From Neorhizobium tomejilense (GTDB lineage: Bacteria; Pseudomonadota; Alphaproteobacteria; Rhizobiales; Rhizobiaceae): a stretch of 64,000 bases of DNA. Under the pieces are notes generated by a model that was given only the letters and a program-made list of their open reading frames with translations, did no database searches and was not told the DNA's origin. Below are positions 41,061-50,170 of this stretch, piece after piece. The stretch lies in contig PVBG01000008.1 of assembly GCA_002968845.1 (NCBI GenBank), positions 151,445 to 215,444 on the forward strand, given 5' to 3'. The position numbers were made by a program, and so were the translations under genes. How positions within the stretch are numbered: the first letter of the stretch is position 1; each line of letters begins with the position of its first letter.

Positions 41061-41153
41061 CGATATGCTAAAGCGTCCTTCGCCCATCCGGAGGATGCGC
41101 GGCCCTTTAGTGTGCTATGAATTCAAACGAAATCATATTCAAAGCAAAACCTT

Positions 41154-41714
41154 GTGAGAGAAATGCAACGTTTTCGCGGGGGAAATCACAAAAAGACTGC
41201 CGTCGTCACCGTTCGCACCGCGCCGCGCGACCCGCGCCGCGCGATCGTCTCCTTCGGCGGCATCACCGTGCCGGCGGCGCTGGGGCGGTCCGGCACCTCT
41301 CCCTTCAAGCGGGAAGGAGACGGCGCCACGCCGATTGCCACGATGCGCCTTCTCAACGGCTACGTCCGCGGGGACCGCGTGACGCTGCCCCCGACGCCGC
41401 TTTCGATCACACGCATCCGTAAAGACCTGCTGTGGTGCGACCAGCCGGAGCACCCGTCTTACAATCGCCCTGTAAAGGCGCCGTTCCGGCCAAGCCATGA
41501 AGAGATGATGCGGGCCGACGGGCTCTACGACATCTGCCTCGTGCTCGACTGGAACGTCACCTCGCGAGCCCGCAACCGCGGCTCGGCGATCTTCTTCCAC
41601 CTGATCAAACCCGGCTACCAGCCGACCGCCGGCTGCATCGCCGTCAGCCTTCCCGACATGAAACGGCTGATCCGCTTCATGCGCAAGGGTACGGTGGTGA
41701 GGGTGCTGGGGTAA
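41154..41714 (+). CDS. L,D-transpeptidase (YkuD) family protein
   Basis: 186 residues. FFHLIKPGYQPTAGCIAVSLPDMKRLI carries the YkuD-family HxnGCI motif with catalytic Cys161. Such enzymes cross-link peptidoglycan or hydrolyse related bonds. Oddly, no signal peptide is visible from any upstream start (the protein begins MREMQRFRGGNHKK), so export is unclear. Related small cytosolic members are common in rhizobia. Confidence 0.85.
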   Translation: MREMQRFRGGNHKKTAVVTVRTAPRDPRRAIVSFGGITVPAALGRSGTSPFKREGDGATPIATMRLLNGYVRGDRVTLPPTPLSITRIRKDLLWCDQPEHPSYNRPVKAPFRPSHEEMMRADGLYDICLVLDWNVTSRARNRGSAIFFHLIKPGYQPTAGCIAVSLPDMKRLIRFMRKGTVVRVLG

Positions 41715-41741
41715 GGCGTCGCCAAATCCCCTCACCAACAA

Positions 41742-41893
41742 AATCTAAGACTTAGTTGAAGCTAAGATCTTGATTTTGTAACCTCTCCCGCAAGGGGAGA
41801 GGTAAGTTGCGGCGCTGCGTCGGGTCACCTCTCACCTTGCGGGAGAGGAAGCGATTTCAACATCTTAAGCTTTGCTTAAGTGTTAGAAATCGC
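41742..41893. repeat. Nested palindromic repeat element
   Basis: A long imperfect inverted repeat: the flank CTAAGACTTAG...ATCTTGATTTT (from 41744) is mirrored by GATTTCAACATCTTAAG...TAGAAATC (to 41893), and inside it ACCTCTCCCGCAAGGGGAG (41781) is mirrored by ACCTCTCACCTTGCGGGAG (41827). Rhizobial mosaic-type intergenic element at the 3' ends of two convergent genes. Confidence 0.7.
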
Positions 41894-41969
41894 AGGTGAG
41901 GGGATCGCTCCGGAAACGAAAATGCCCGGCGCGGAGGCCGGGCATCTCGAAGTCAAATTCTCAAAAAGC

Positions 41970-43379
41970 CTATTTCCACTCGCGGATGTCGACGAAGTGA
42001 CCGGCGACCGCGGCTGCGGCGGCCATGGCCGGCGAGACGAGATGGGTGCGGCCCTTGTAACCCTGGCGGCCTTCGAAATTGCGGTTCGAGGTGGAGGCAC
42101 AGCGCTCGCCCGGCTTCAGGCGGTCGTCGTTCATCGCCAGGCACATCGAGCAGCCCGGTTCGCGCCATTCGAAACCGGCATCCTTGAAGATCTTGTCGAG
42201 GCCTTCGGCTTCCGCCTGTTCCTTGACGATGCCCGAGCCTGGGACGACCATGGCGGACACGGTCGATGCGACCGTGCGGCCTTCGACAACCTTGGCGGCG
42301 GCGCGCAGGTCTTCGATGCGGCCGTTGGTGCAGGAGCCGATGAAGACGCGGTCGATGGCGATATCGGTGATCTTGGTGCCCGGCTTCAGGCCCATATAGT
42401 CCAGAGCGCGCCATTTCGAGGTGCGCTTGGTTTCGTCCGGGATGTCGTCCGGGTTCGGAACGGAACCCTCGACCGAGATGACGTCTTCCGGCGAGGAGCC
42501 CCAGGAGACGATCGGCGGCAGGTTGGCGGCGTCGAGCACGACCACCTTGTCGAAATGCGCGCCTTCGTCCGTCTGCAGCGTCTTCCAGTAGTCGAGCGCC
42601 ATGTCCCAAGCCTTGCCCTTCGGGGCGCGGGGCTTGTCCTTGATATACTCGAAGGTCTTTTCGTCCGGCGCGATCAGGCCGGCGCGGGCGCCGCCTTCGA
42701 TCGTCATGTTGCAGACCGTCATGCGGCCTTCCATGGAGAGCGCGCGGATCGCCTCGCCGGCGAACTCGATGACGTGGCCGGTGCCGCCGGCGGTGCCGAT
42801 CTCGCCGATGATGGCAAGGATGATGTCCTTGGCGGTGACGCCCGGCGGCAGCTGGCCGTCGACGCGCACCAGCATGTTCTTTGCCTTCTTCTGCACCAGC
42901 GTCTGGGTGGCGAGCACGTGCTCGACCTCAGACGTGCCGATGCCGTGCGCCAGCGCGCCGAAGGCGCCGTGGGTCGACGTGTGGCTGTCGCCGCAGACGA
43001 TGGTCATGCCCGGCAGGGTAAAGCCCTGTTCCGGGCCCACGATGTGGACGATCCCCTGGCGGACGTCCTTTTCCGAATAATACTCGACGCCGAAGTCGCG
43101 GGCGTTCTGGGCAAGCGCTTCCACCTGGATGCGGCTTTCCTCGTTCTTGATGCCTTCGTGGCGGTCGGCCGTGGTCGGGACGTTATGGTCCACGACGGCA
43201 AGCGTCTTTTCCGGTGCACGGACCTTGCGGCCGGCGATGCGCAGGCCCTCGAAAGCCTGCGGCGACGTCACCTCGTGAACGAGGTGACGGTCGATGTAGA
43301 GAAGACAGGTGTGATTTTCATCCTCGGAAACGACGTGGTCGTCCCAGATCTTGTCGTAAAGGGTGCGGGGTGCGCTCAT
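41970..43379 (-). CDS. leuC: 3-isopropylmalate dehydratase large subunit
   Basis: 469 residues. Aconitase-family [4Fe-4S] enzyme: [27 protein letters not shown] and [11 protein letters not shown] provide the three cluster cysteines. Isomerises 2- to 3-isopropylmalate in leucine synthesis; the small subunit LeuD is not in this window. The start at 43379 ([12 protein letters not shown]) is the family start; the frame opens at 43454. Confidence 0.95.
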   Translation of the reverse strand: MSAPRTLYDKIWDDHVVSEDENHTCLLYIDRHLVHEVTSPQAFEGLRIAGRKVRAPEKTLAVVDHNVPTTADRHEGIKNEESRIQVEALAQNARDFGVEYYSEKDVRQGIVHIVGPEQGFTLPGMTIVCGDSHTSTHGAFGALAHGIGTSEVEHVLATQTLVQKKAKNMLVRVDGQLPPGVTAKDIILAIIGEIGTAGGTGHVIEFAGEAIRALSMEGRMTVCNMTIEGGARAGLIAPDEKTFEYIKDKPRAPKGKAWDMALDYWKTLQTDEGAHFDKVVVLDAANLPPIVSWGSSPEDVISVEGSVPNPDDIPDETKRTSKWRALDYMGLKPGTKITDIAIDRVFIGSCTNGRIEDLRAAAKVVEGRTVASTVSAMVVPGSGIVKEQAEAEGLDKIFKDAGFEWREPGCSMCLAMNDDRLKPGERCASTSNRNFEGRQGYKGRTHLVSPAMAAAAAVAGHFVDIREWK

Positions 43380-43703
43380 GGCTGCTGTCCGTAAAGCTGA
43401 CTGAAACAGGAAAATGGGTGTCCGGCAGCTTGGGGCTGCCGCAAGCTGAGACAATCAGCTAAGTCGGTCGCAAAGCGCCCCGGATACCCGCGCGAAAAAC
43501 CGTGCCGGCAGACGTTTGTGGTCCTGCAGCACGACGATATGGTTCGCGAGGCATCCGAATTTCGATCCCATGGCCGCTGCAATAGCAGTTTCCGAAGAAA
43601 TCGGCAATCGAATTGCTTCGCAGAAAATCTGTCGCATCTCTGTCATAAAGCTTTCGCGGAAACGTGGTTGATCTGAGTTTCCATAAAAGGAGGAATGCCC
43701 ACC
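43380..43703. other. Divergent region leuC / ppk2 with a switch-like hairpin
   Basis: 324 nt without a convincing gene. Read on the leuC (minus) strand, two mutually exclusive 7-bp stems share sequence: CGGCAGC/GCTGCCG (43423-43441) and CAGCTTG/CAAGCTG (43426-43448), 30-70 nt before leuC. No leucine-rich leader peptide or T-run was found. Confidence 0.4.
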
Positions 43704-44618
43704 ATGTCCGAACCCATGCAAGACCAGCTCAGCCGCATCAAGGAAGAGATCGCCGACAGCTTCGATGAAGAACTGGAAATGCAGATGGAAGAGGACCGGC
43801 TCGACGAGCTGGTCGCCGAGGGCATGTCTGAGCCCGCCGAGGCGACGATCGACCGCCGGATCTATTTCCGCGAACTCTTCCGCCTTCAGCACGAACTGGT
43901 CCGCCTGCAGGACTGGGTGCAGTACAAGAAGCTGAAGATGGTCGTGCTGTTCGAAGGCCGCGACTCGGCCGGCAAGGGCGGCGCCATCAAGCGCGTCACC
44001 CAGCGCCTCAATCCGCGTGTCGCCCGCGTCGTCGCGTTGCCCGCGCCGACCGAGCGCGAACAGAACCAGTGGTATTTCCAGCGCTACGTCCCGCACCTGC
44101 CGACCGCCGGCGAAATGGTGATGTTCGACCGCTCCTGGTACAACCGCGCCGGCGTCGAGCGGGTCATGGGTTTCTGCACAAAGGACGAACTGGAAGAGTT
44201 CTTCCGCTCGGTGCCGGAATTCGAACGCATGCTGGTCCGCTCGGGCATCATCCTCGTCAAATACTGGTTCTCGATTACCGACGAGGAACAGGAATTCCGC
44301 TTCAAGATGCGCATCCACGATCCGTTGAAGCAGTGGAAGCTGTCGCCGATGGATCTCGAAAGCCGCGTCCACTGGGAAGAATATACCAAGGCGAAGGAAG
44401 AGATGCTCCAGCGCACCCACATTCCGGAAGCGCCGTGGTGGGTGGTGCAGGCCGTCGACAAGAAGAAGGCCCGGCTCAACATGATCTCCCATCTTCTCGC
44501 CCAAGTGCCTTACGAGACCGTTCCGAAGGAGCAGATCGACCTGCCGGGCCGCGTCCGGAACGACGATTACATCCGCCATCCGGTGCCGGCGGACATGTAC
44601 GTGCCGGAAGTGTACTGA
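43704..44618 (+). CDS. ppk2: Polyphosphate kinase 2 (class I)
   Basis: 304 residues. Walker A FEGRDSAGKGG and Walker B FDRSWYNRAGVE, plus the lid region EREQNQWYFQRYVPHLP, define PPK2. Class I enzymes phosphorylate nucleoside diphosphates using polyphosphate. GGAGG at 43689-43693 selects the ATG at 43704; the ATG at 43695 is too close to it. Terminator follows at 44683. Confidence 0.93.
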   Translation: MSEPMQDQLSRIKEEIADSFDEELEMQMEEDRLDELVAEGMSEPAEATIDRRIYFRELFRLQHELVRLQDWVQYKKLKMVVLFEGRDSAGKGGAIKRVTQRLNPRVARVVALPAPTEREQNQWYFQRYVPHLPTAGEMVMFDRSWYNRAGVERVMGFCTKDELEEFFRSVPEFERMLVRSGIILVKYWFSITDEEQEFRFKMRIHDPLKQWKLSPMDLESRVHWEEYTKAKEEMLQRTHIPEAPWWVVQAVDKKKARLNMISHLLAQVPYETVPKEQIDLPGRVRNDDYIRHPVPADMYVPEVY

Positions 44619-44682
44619 ACTGAACTGCTGCGCCCTGCCGTCGTTGACGCTGCGGGGCGCTCGGCAGGGACTGAAACGGCGA

Positions 44683-44704
44683 GGCGGCCTTCGGGCCGCC
44701 TTTT
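44683..44704. terminator. Terminator between ppk2 and the convergent permease gene
   Basis: GGCGGCC (44683-44689) / GGCCGCC (44694-44700) stem with a 4-nt loop, followed by TTTT on the plus strand. Confidence 0.8.
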
Positions 44705-44707
44705 GCG

Positions 44708-45526
44708 TTAGCGCTCCGTCCTCCTCCGCAGACGTCCTTCGATGCCGCGCAGGGTCAGCGACAGGCCGATCGTCAGCAGCAGGTAGATATAGGTGACGAT
44801 CGAATAGGTCTCGAAGAAGCGGAAGGAGCCGGCCGCGTAGACCTTGGCCATCTGGGTGATGTCGGCGACGCCGAGAACCGAGACGAGCGATGAATCTTTC
44901 ACCGTCGAGACGAAGTCGTTGGAAAGCGGCGGCAGGATTACCCGCATCGCCTGCGGGAAGACGATCAGCTGGAAACGCTGCCAGCGACTGAGACCCAGCG
45001 CCTTCGCCGCCTCGATCTGGCCGATGTCGACGGCCTGGAACCCGGCACGAAAGATTTCGGCAATGAAGGCGGCATAACCGATGGTCAGCGCGATGATCGC
45101 CCGCCACAGCAGCGAGACGTCGCGCACCAGAAGCGCTTGGCCCCAGCCGCCCTCGATCAGCGGCGCCAGCGCCCAATTGTAGAGCGTCACGAAGGCCGGC
45201 GCCCCGACGAAGGCGATGTAGAAGAGTAGCACGAGGATCGGGATGCCGCGGATGAGCTCGATATAGAAACGCGCCGCCTGCCTCAGCACGACATTGCCGG
45301 AAAGCCCCGCAAGCGCGATGCCGAGCCCGAGCAGTGTCGCCAGGACAAAGGCGGCGAGCGTCACGCCGACCGTGATGCCGATGCCCTTGGCGACGACATT
45401 GAAGACCTGGGAATAAAGGTCGTTGAGGGCGATGACCGCCGCCAGGCCGAGGCAAAGTATCGCGAAGGCGACCAGCCACCAGGGGAAATCCTGCGGCTGG
45501 GACGTTCTGCGACGCGAAGGCGCCAT
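44708..45526 (-). CDS. Polar amino acid ABC transporter permease
   Basis: 272 residues with 5-6 membrane helices. YIELIRGIPILVLLFYI is the hallmark of HisM/GlnP-type permeases, and the EAA loop is seen in EAAKALGLSRWQRFQLIVFP. Forms an uptake system with the binding protein encoded 4 nt upstream. No ATPase gene is adjacent; it must be supplied from elsewhere. Confidence 0.9.
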   Translation of the reverse strand: MAPSRRRTSQPQDFPWWLVAFAILCLGLAAVIALNDLYSQVFNVVAKGIGITVGVTLAAFVLATLLGLGIALAGLSGNVVLRQAARFYIELIRGIPILVLLFYIAFVGAPAFVTLYNWALAPLIEGGWGQALLVRDVSLLWRAIIALTIGYAAFIAEIFRAGFQAVDIGQIEAAKALGLSRWQRFQLIVFPQAMRVILPPLSNDFVSTVKDSSLVSVLGVADITQMAKVYAAGSFRFFETYSIVTYIYLLLTIGLSLTLRGIEGRLRRRTER

Positions 45527-45530
45527 GCCT

Positions 45531-46325
45531 TTACTGGCCCATCTTGTAGTCGAGGAACCACTTCTTGTTCAGCGCATCGAGCGTGCCATCGGCTTTCAGC
45601 GCGGCGATCGCGGCATTGACGGGTGCGACGAGATCCGAGCCCTTCTTGAAGATGAAGCCGAAATCCTCGGTGCCGAGCGGCTGGCCGATCAGCTTCAAGG
45701 AGCCGCCTGAAGCCTTGACGTATCCGTCGCCGGCGGTGCTGTCCGTCAGTACCAGGTCGACGTCTCCCGCCTTCAACGCCTGCACTGTCGCACCGAAGGT
45801 CTCGAACAGCTTGATCCGCGGGTTCTGCTCGTTGCCGTCGAGGATCTCGTAGACCGCCGTGTAGAACGGGCTCGTTCCCGGCTGTGCGCCGATAAGTCCG
45901 GTCCCCAAGGCGCCAAAACTCTTGGCGTCGGTGAAACGTTTCTCGTCGCCGCGCACCAGCATCAACTGCTGCGAGCGCATATAGGGATCGGAGAAATCGA
46001 CCTTCTCCCTGCGGTCGTCCTTGATGGTGATGCCGGTCATGCCGATGTCGTATTGCCCGTCGGAAACGGCCTGGATCATCGCGTCCCAGCTGGTGCCCTG
46101 GTATTCGAGCTTGAAATTCAGCCGCCTGGCGATCTCGTTCATCGCATCGTATTCCCAGCCGATCGCCTTGCCGCTTTTGGGATCGACGAATTGCAGCGGC
46201 GGATAGGCGTTTTCCGTGACCACGACAACCGTCCGGCCCTTCAGGTCCGGCAGTTCGGCGGCGCTGGCGGCGGGTGCAAAGGCAAGGGCGGCAAGGCCGG
46301 AAATCAGCATACGGCGTGAGAGCAT
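45531..46325 (-). CDS. Amino acid ABC transporter substrate-binding protein
   Basis: 264 residues. Signal peptide MLSRRMLISGLAALAFAPAASA, then SBP_bac_3 fold: VVVVTENAYPPLQFVDPKSGKAIGWEYDAMNEIARRL, QYDIGMTGITIKDDRREKVDFSDPY. Binds a polar amino acid in the periplasm; specificity is not evident. The start at 46325 follows an AGGAG and gives the signal peptide. Confidence 0.9.
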   Translation of the reverse strand: MLSRRMLISGLAALAFAPAASAAELPDLKGRTVVVVTENAYPPLQFVDPKSGKAIGWEYDAMNEIARRLNFKLEYQGTSWDAMIQAVSDGQYDIGMTGITIKDDRREKVDFSDPYMRSQQLMLVRGDEKRFTDAKSFGALGTGLIGAQPGTSPFYTAVYEILDGNEQNPRIKLFETFGATVQALKAGDVDLVLTDSTAGDGYVKASGGSLKLIGQPLGTEDFGFIFKKGSDLVAPVNAAIAALKADGTLDALNKKWFLDYKMGQ

Positions 46326-46492
46326 TGTGGCACTCCTGACAAATGGCTGGCGAATCCCTCTCATGAAAAGCCGGCCGATAGCAAGCGGCCGGCAGCGGGC
46401 ATCTTTTTCTTGCCGCGCATAAGGCGGTCCCCTACATCCCCTTCACCGAAATACGCTGCTTCCTCTGCGGCAAATGCTTTGGAGTAAATAAT

Positions 46493-47773
46493 TTGGTTCA
46501 GGAAAAAGAGCTAATTTCAAAGATCGTGTGGCGGCTTATGCCGTTCCTCGGCGTCCTTTATCTGATTGCCTATATCGACCGTCAGAACGTCAGTTATGCC
46601 AAGCTGGAAATGGTCGGCGCGCTCGGCATGAGCGAATATGCCTATGGTCTCGGCGCCTCGCTTTTTTTCATCGGCTACTTTCTGTTCGAGGTCCCGAGCA
46701 ACCTCTTCCTCACGCGGTTCGGCGCCAGCCGCTGGTTCGCCCGCATCATGATCACCTGGGGCATTGTGACCGTGGCGCTCGCCTACACGCAGAACGCGAC
46801 GATGTTCTACATCCTCCGTTTCCTGCTCGGCGTTGCGGAAGCAGGCTTCTTCCCGGGCGTCCTCTATCTGCTGACGCTCTGGTTCCCGAAGGATTATCGC
46901 GGCCGAATGGTCGGCCTGTTCATGATCTTCAGCGCGCTCGCCAATGCCGTGGGCGCCCCGATTGGCGGCATGCTGCTCGATCTGAACGGGCTGCTTGGCC
47001 ATGAGGGATGGCAGTGGGTCTTCCTGGCGACCGGCATTCCCGCGGTGCTCGCCGGGATCGTCACTTTCTTTTATCTCGATGACACCCCGGAAAAGGCGAA
47101 ATTCCTGACGGAGGATGAAAAGCGCTGGCTGCGCGATCGGCTGGCGCGTGAGAATTCCGGAATGGAGGAGCATGCAGACAACGGATTCAAGGCGCTCGTC
47201 AATCCGCGGGTGCTTCTGATGGCGCTCTGCTATATCGGCTTTCCGCTCGCTGCCTACGGTCTCAGCTACTGGCTGCCGACTATCGTCAGGGGGTTCGGCG
47301 TCTCGAACACGACGAACGGCTTCATCAACATCATTCCGTGGGTGATCGTCGCGCTCGCGCTATGGGTGGTGCCGGCCGCCGCAGACCGGGCCGAGAGCAA
47401 AACTCCCTATATTGTCGGTCCCGCCTTCGTCGGCGCGATATGCCTGGCGCTTTCGGCGCTCGTCACCTCGCCGACCTTGCAGTTCACTTTCCTTTGCGTC
47501 GCCGCAGCCGGCATTTTCGCTGGCCAGCCGGTCTTCTGGAGCCTTCCCTCACGCTTCCTCAGGGGCGCGGGCGCTGCGGCCGGCATCGCGGCGATCAATT
47601 CGGTCGGCAATCTCGGCGGCTTCGTCGCACAGAACGTCGTCCCCTGGATCCGGGATTCGACCGGCAACGATATCCTGCCGATGGTCTTCCTGGCGGTCTG
47701 CCTTGCCGTCGCCGGTGTCCTCGTCATCATCGTCGGCCGAATGTTGGCGGCGAGACAGGCGATCTCCGTCTGA
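46493..47773 (+). CDS. MFS transporter, ACS (anion:cation symporter) type
   Basis: 426 residues with 12 helices. YLIAYIDRQNVSYAKL in helix 1, GYFLFEVPSNLFLTRFGASRWFARIMITWG and WFPKDYRGRMVGLFM are typical of the ACS family, which imports organic acids such as tartrate or phthalate. The start codon appears to be TTG at 46493 with GGAG 8 nt upstream (46481-46484). Substrate unknown. Confidence 0.9.
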   Translation: MVQEKELISKIVWRLMPFLGVLYLIAYIDRQNVSYAKLEMVGALGMSEYAYGLGASLFFIGYFLFEVPSNLFLTRFGASRWFARIMITWGIVTVALAYTQNATMFYILRFLLGVAEAGFFPGVLYLLTLWFPKDYRGRMVGLFMIFSALANAVGAPIGGMLLDLNGLLGHEGWQWVFLATGIPAVLAGIVTFFYLDDTPEKAKFLTEDEKRWLRDRLARENSGMEEHADNGFKALVNPRVLLMALCYIGFPLAAYGLSYWLPTIVRGFGVSNTTNGFINIIPWVIVALALWVVPAAADRAESKTPYIVGPAFVGAICLALSALVTSPTLQFTFLCVAAAGIFAGQPVFWSLPSRFLRGAGAAAGIAAINSVGNLGGFVAQNVVPWIRDSTGNDILPMVFLAVCLAVAGVLVIIVGRMLAARQAISV

Positions 47774-47783
47774 CCGGACGTTA

Positions 47784-47817
47784 CCGCCATTGGTTCCCTC
47801 TGCGGAACCAATGGCGG
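47784..47817. repeat. Perfect 14-bp hairpin downstream of the MFS gene
   Basis: CCGCCATTGGTTCC (47784-47797) and GGAACCAATGGCGG (47804-47817) with loop CTCTGC. No T-run follows, so it is either a terminator without a tract or an mRNA-end structure. Confidence 0.6.
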
Positions 47818-47897
47818 CAAAACTGCCTGCTTCCGCCTCATCGGCGTTTCTCCTATGTCTTTTGGCAAGCCAGATCAAAACGCTTGGGAGAATGTCG

Positions 47898-48410
47898 ATG
47901 ATACGAGTCTTGAAACATGCCGCGCTGGGTTTGGTCCTGTTCGGGGCCGCGATGGGCCCGCTTGCCGCGCCGTCGCTGGCACAGGAGCCGGTGATGGCCG
48001 CCCCCGACAAAGACGCGCTTTTCACCAGCACGGACCCCAAGCTGCATGCAAACAAGCAGGTTGTCTACGGCATCGTCCGTGACCTGCTGGAAGCCAATCA
48101 GTGGGACAAGGCCGACCAGTATCTCACTGAACGTTACATCCAGCACAACCCGAATGCCGCATCAGGGCGCGAGGGGGTGGTACGCTATTTCATCGACGTC
48201 CTGAAGCGGATGCCGAGTCCCATTCCGACCAAGATAAAAACGCCGGTCGCCTTTGTCACAGCGGAAGGCGACCTGGTGACCGTGGGGACGGTGCGCGAAA
48301 TGAAAGATCCTCGCGATCCTTCGAAGAGCTATACCAGCACCTGGTACGACACATGGCGTATCGTCAACGGCAAGGCGGACGAACACTGGGATTCGGCCGT
48401 CAGGAATTAA
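47898..48410 (+). CDS. Secreted SnoaL/NTF2-like protein
   Basis: 170 residues. Signal peptide MIRVLKHAALGLVLFGAAMGPLAAPSLAQ; the mature part has the SnoaL-like cone fold pattern: LLEANQWDKADQYLTERYIQHNPNAASGREGVVRYF, then DTWRIVNGKADEHWDSA. Homologues are polyketide-cyclase-like proteins of unknown role. GGGAG upstream supports 47898. Convergent with rplS across a shared terminator. Confidence 0.8.
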   Translation: MIRVLKHAALGLVLFGAAMGPLAAPSLAQEPVMAAPDKDALFTSTDPKLHANKQVVYGIVRDLLEANQWDKADQYLTERYIQHNPNAASGREGVVRYFIDVLKRMPSPIPTKIKTPVAFVTAEGDLVTVGTVREMKDPRDPSKSYTSTWYDTWRIVNGKADEHWDSAVRN

Positions 48411-48430
48411 ACCTGTATCGCGCAACAAAA

Positions 48431-48454
48431 AAGGCGGCTCGAAGGCCGCCTTTT
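48431..48454. terminator. Bidirectional terminator, SnoaL gene / rplS
   Basis: AAGGCGGC (48431-48438) / GCCGCCTT (48445-48452) with a 6-nt loop, flanked by an A-run before and TTTT after, so it works on both strands. Confidence 0.88.
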
Positions 48455-48474
48455 CCGTATTCGATATCAAAAGC

Positions 48475-49029
48475 TTATTCGGCAGAAGCTTCAGCGGCCT
48501 TGGCGGCTTCGGCTGCTTCGGCAGCTTCCGCTGCGGCCTTTGCTTCAGCGGCTTCCGCTGCTGCCTTTTCGGCGGCGAGAGCCTGGGCTGCTGCAACCTT
48601 CTCGGCTTCGATACGTGCCTTCTCTTCGGCAACGGCCTGACGCTCGGCGTCGTTCAGCTTGCGGGCGCGAACGCCGGTGTCTTCGACGATACGGGCAGAC
48701 TTGCCGCGACGATCGCGCAGGTAATAGAGCTTGGCGCGACGGACCTTACCGCGGCGAACGATTTCGACGCTCTCGACCATCGGCGAGTAGACCGGGAATA
48801 CGCGCTCGACGCCTTCGCCGTAGGAGATCTTGCGAACGGTGAAGCTTTCGTTGATGCCGCCGCCGGAACGGGCGATGCAGACGCCTTCATAAGCCTGTAC
48901 GCGGGTACGGGTGCCTTCCGTGACCTTCACGTTGACGCGGACGGTGTCGCCAGCGGAAAATTCCGGAAGCGTGCGCTTGGCTGCAATCTTGGCTGCCTGT
49001 TCGGCTTCCAATTCCTGGATGATATTCAT
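48475..49029 (-). CDS. rplS: 50S ribosomal protein L19 with Ala/Glu-rich extension
   Basis: 184 residues; bacterial L19 is usually about 115. The core (1-120) is typical: [55 protein letters not shown]. The last 60 residues are a charged, Ala/Glu-rich helix ([20 protein letters not shown]...). Start codon 49029. It is separated from its usual partners by the TauE gene on the other strand. Confidence 0.95.
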   Translation of the reverse strand: MNIIQELEAEQAAKIAAKRTLPEFSAGDTVRVNVKVTEGTRTRVQAYEGVCIARSGGGINESFTVRKISYGEGVERVFPVYSPMVESVEIVRRGKVRRAKLYYLRDRRGKSARIVEDTGVRARKLNDAERQAVAEEKARIEAEKVAAAQALAAEKAAAEAAEAKAAAEAAEAAEAAKAAEASAE

Positions 49030-49292
49030 CGTCTCAAACCTTTGGTTCTTCTGAAACAGCCAGAGCGCTCGGATATATCCCTTTGGTCAAAGCCTCGGGA
49101 TTTGCCTTTTCGGCAGAGCGAATTCACCATTCTTTGTTGCTGGTCGACGGGATATTTCCCATTTCCGGCTGGGCCAATACACGAAAGACATGGGTTTGTC
49201 ATCCCGTTGATTGCGATTTTGTGACGAAAAAGCCCGCTATTGCCGCGTTTCGCCGAAGCCGCTATCTGGAGGCCAGGGATGAGGAAACACCA

Positions 49293-50039
49293 ATGACAAT
49301 CACAATGATAGCCCTGCTCGCCGCGGCGGGCTTCCTGTCCGGTGCGGTCAACGCGATCGCCGGCGGCGGGACTTTTCTGACCTTCGGGGCGATGACGCTT
49401 GCCGGCGTTCCGCCGATCCTAGCGAATGCGACGTCTTCGATCGTACAGTTTCCGGGCTATGTCACGTCGACGATCGCCTATTGGGACGAGATCTCCAGCC
49501 GCTGGCGCAGTGCGCTTGTACTGGCGATCGTTTCGGTCGTCGGTGCCTTCGCCGGCGCTTTCCTGCTGCTGTCGCTCGACAATCCGTCCTTTCGCGCGCT
49601 GGTGCCCTGGCTGCTGGCGGCCGCGACGGCGGTGTTTGCCGCAGGTCCCTGGCTGAAACCCAAGGCATCAGCGGAGCGCCCGGCCAATTCTCCTGGTTCC
49701 GTCATCGGGCAGTTCCTGACGGCGATCTATGGCGGGTTCTTCGGCGCAGGCATGGGGATCATGATGCTCGCCGTGCTGGGGGTCACCACTGGCGGCAGCT
49801 ATCACCACCTCAATGCGCTGAAAAACATGCTGGCGATCCTGATCGCGGCCGTCGCCATCATCGTCTTCGTCGGCGGCGGGGTGATTGCCTGGCCGGAAGC
49901 GCTGGTGATGATCCCGGCCGGTGCGCTTGGCGGTTATGCAGGCGTGTGGATGGCGCGGCGGGTGCCGCAGGCCGTGTTGCGCTGGTGCGTGGTGGCCGTC
50001 GGCGTCGGGTTGACGATCTATTATTTCGTGACTGGGTGA
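49293..50039 (+). CDS. TauE/SafE-family membrane permease
   Basis: 248 residues with about 8 helices. GFLSGAVNAIAGGGTFLTFGAM and YGGFFGAGMGIMML are the two family repeats. Members export sulfite/sulfoacetate or other anions. It lies on the opposite strand between rplS and trmD. The start at 49293 gives helix 1 directly; the frame opens at 49083. Confidence 0.87.
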   Translation: MTITMIALLAAAGFLSGAVNAIAGGGTFLTFGAMTLAGVPPILANATSSIVQFPGYVTSTIAYWDEISSRWRSALVLAIVSVVGAFAGAFLLLSLDNPSFRALVPWLLAAATAVFAAGPWLKPKASAERPANSPGSVIGQFLTAIYGGFFGAGMGIMMLAVLGVTTGGSYHHLNALKNMLAILIAAVAIIVFVGGGVIAWPEALVMIPAGALGGYAGVWMARRVPQAVLRWCVVAVGVGLTIYYFVTG

Positions 50040-50040
50040 G

Positions 50041-50160
50041 CGGCGCCCCCTCACCCGGCCTCCGCTACGCTCGGCCACCCTCTCCCCAAGGGGAGAGGAG
50101 GGAATAGCGAAGTGGCGGCACAAATATCTTCTCCCCTCGGGGAGAAGATGCCCGAGGGGG
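50041..50160. repeat. Palindromic repeat element
   Basis: CTCTCCCC/GGGGAGAG (50080-50098) and ATCTTCTCCCC/GGGGAGAAGAT hairpins separated by about 30 nt, in the typical rhizobial intergenic layout, between the convergent TauE and trmD ends. Confidence 0.7.
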
Positions 50161-50170
50161 CTGCTTTGGC

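Noticed and set aside
41880..43394. Open frame antisense to leuC
   Set aside because: Shadow of leuC; no recognisable domain.
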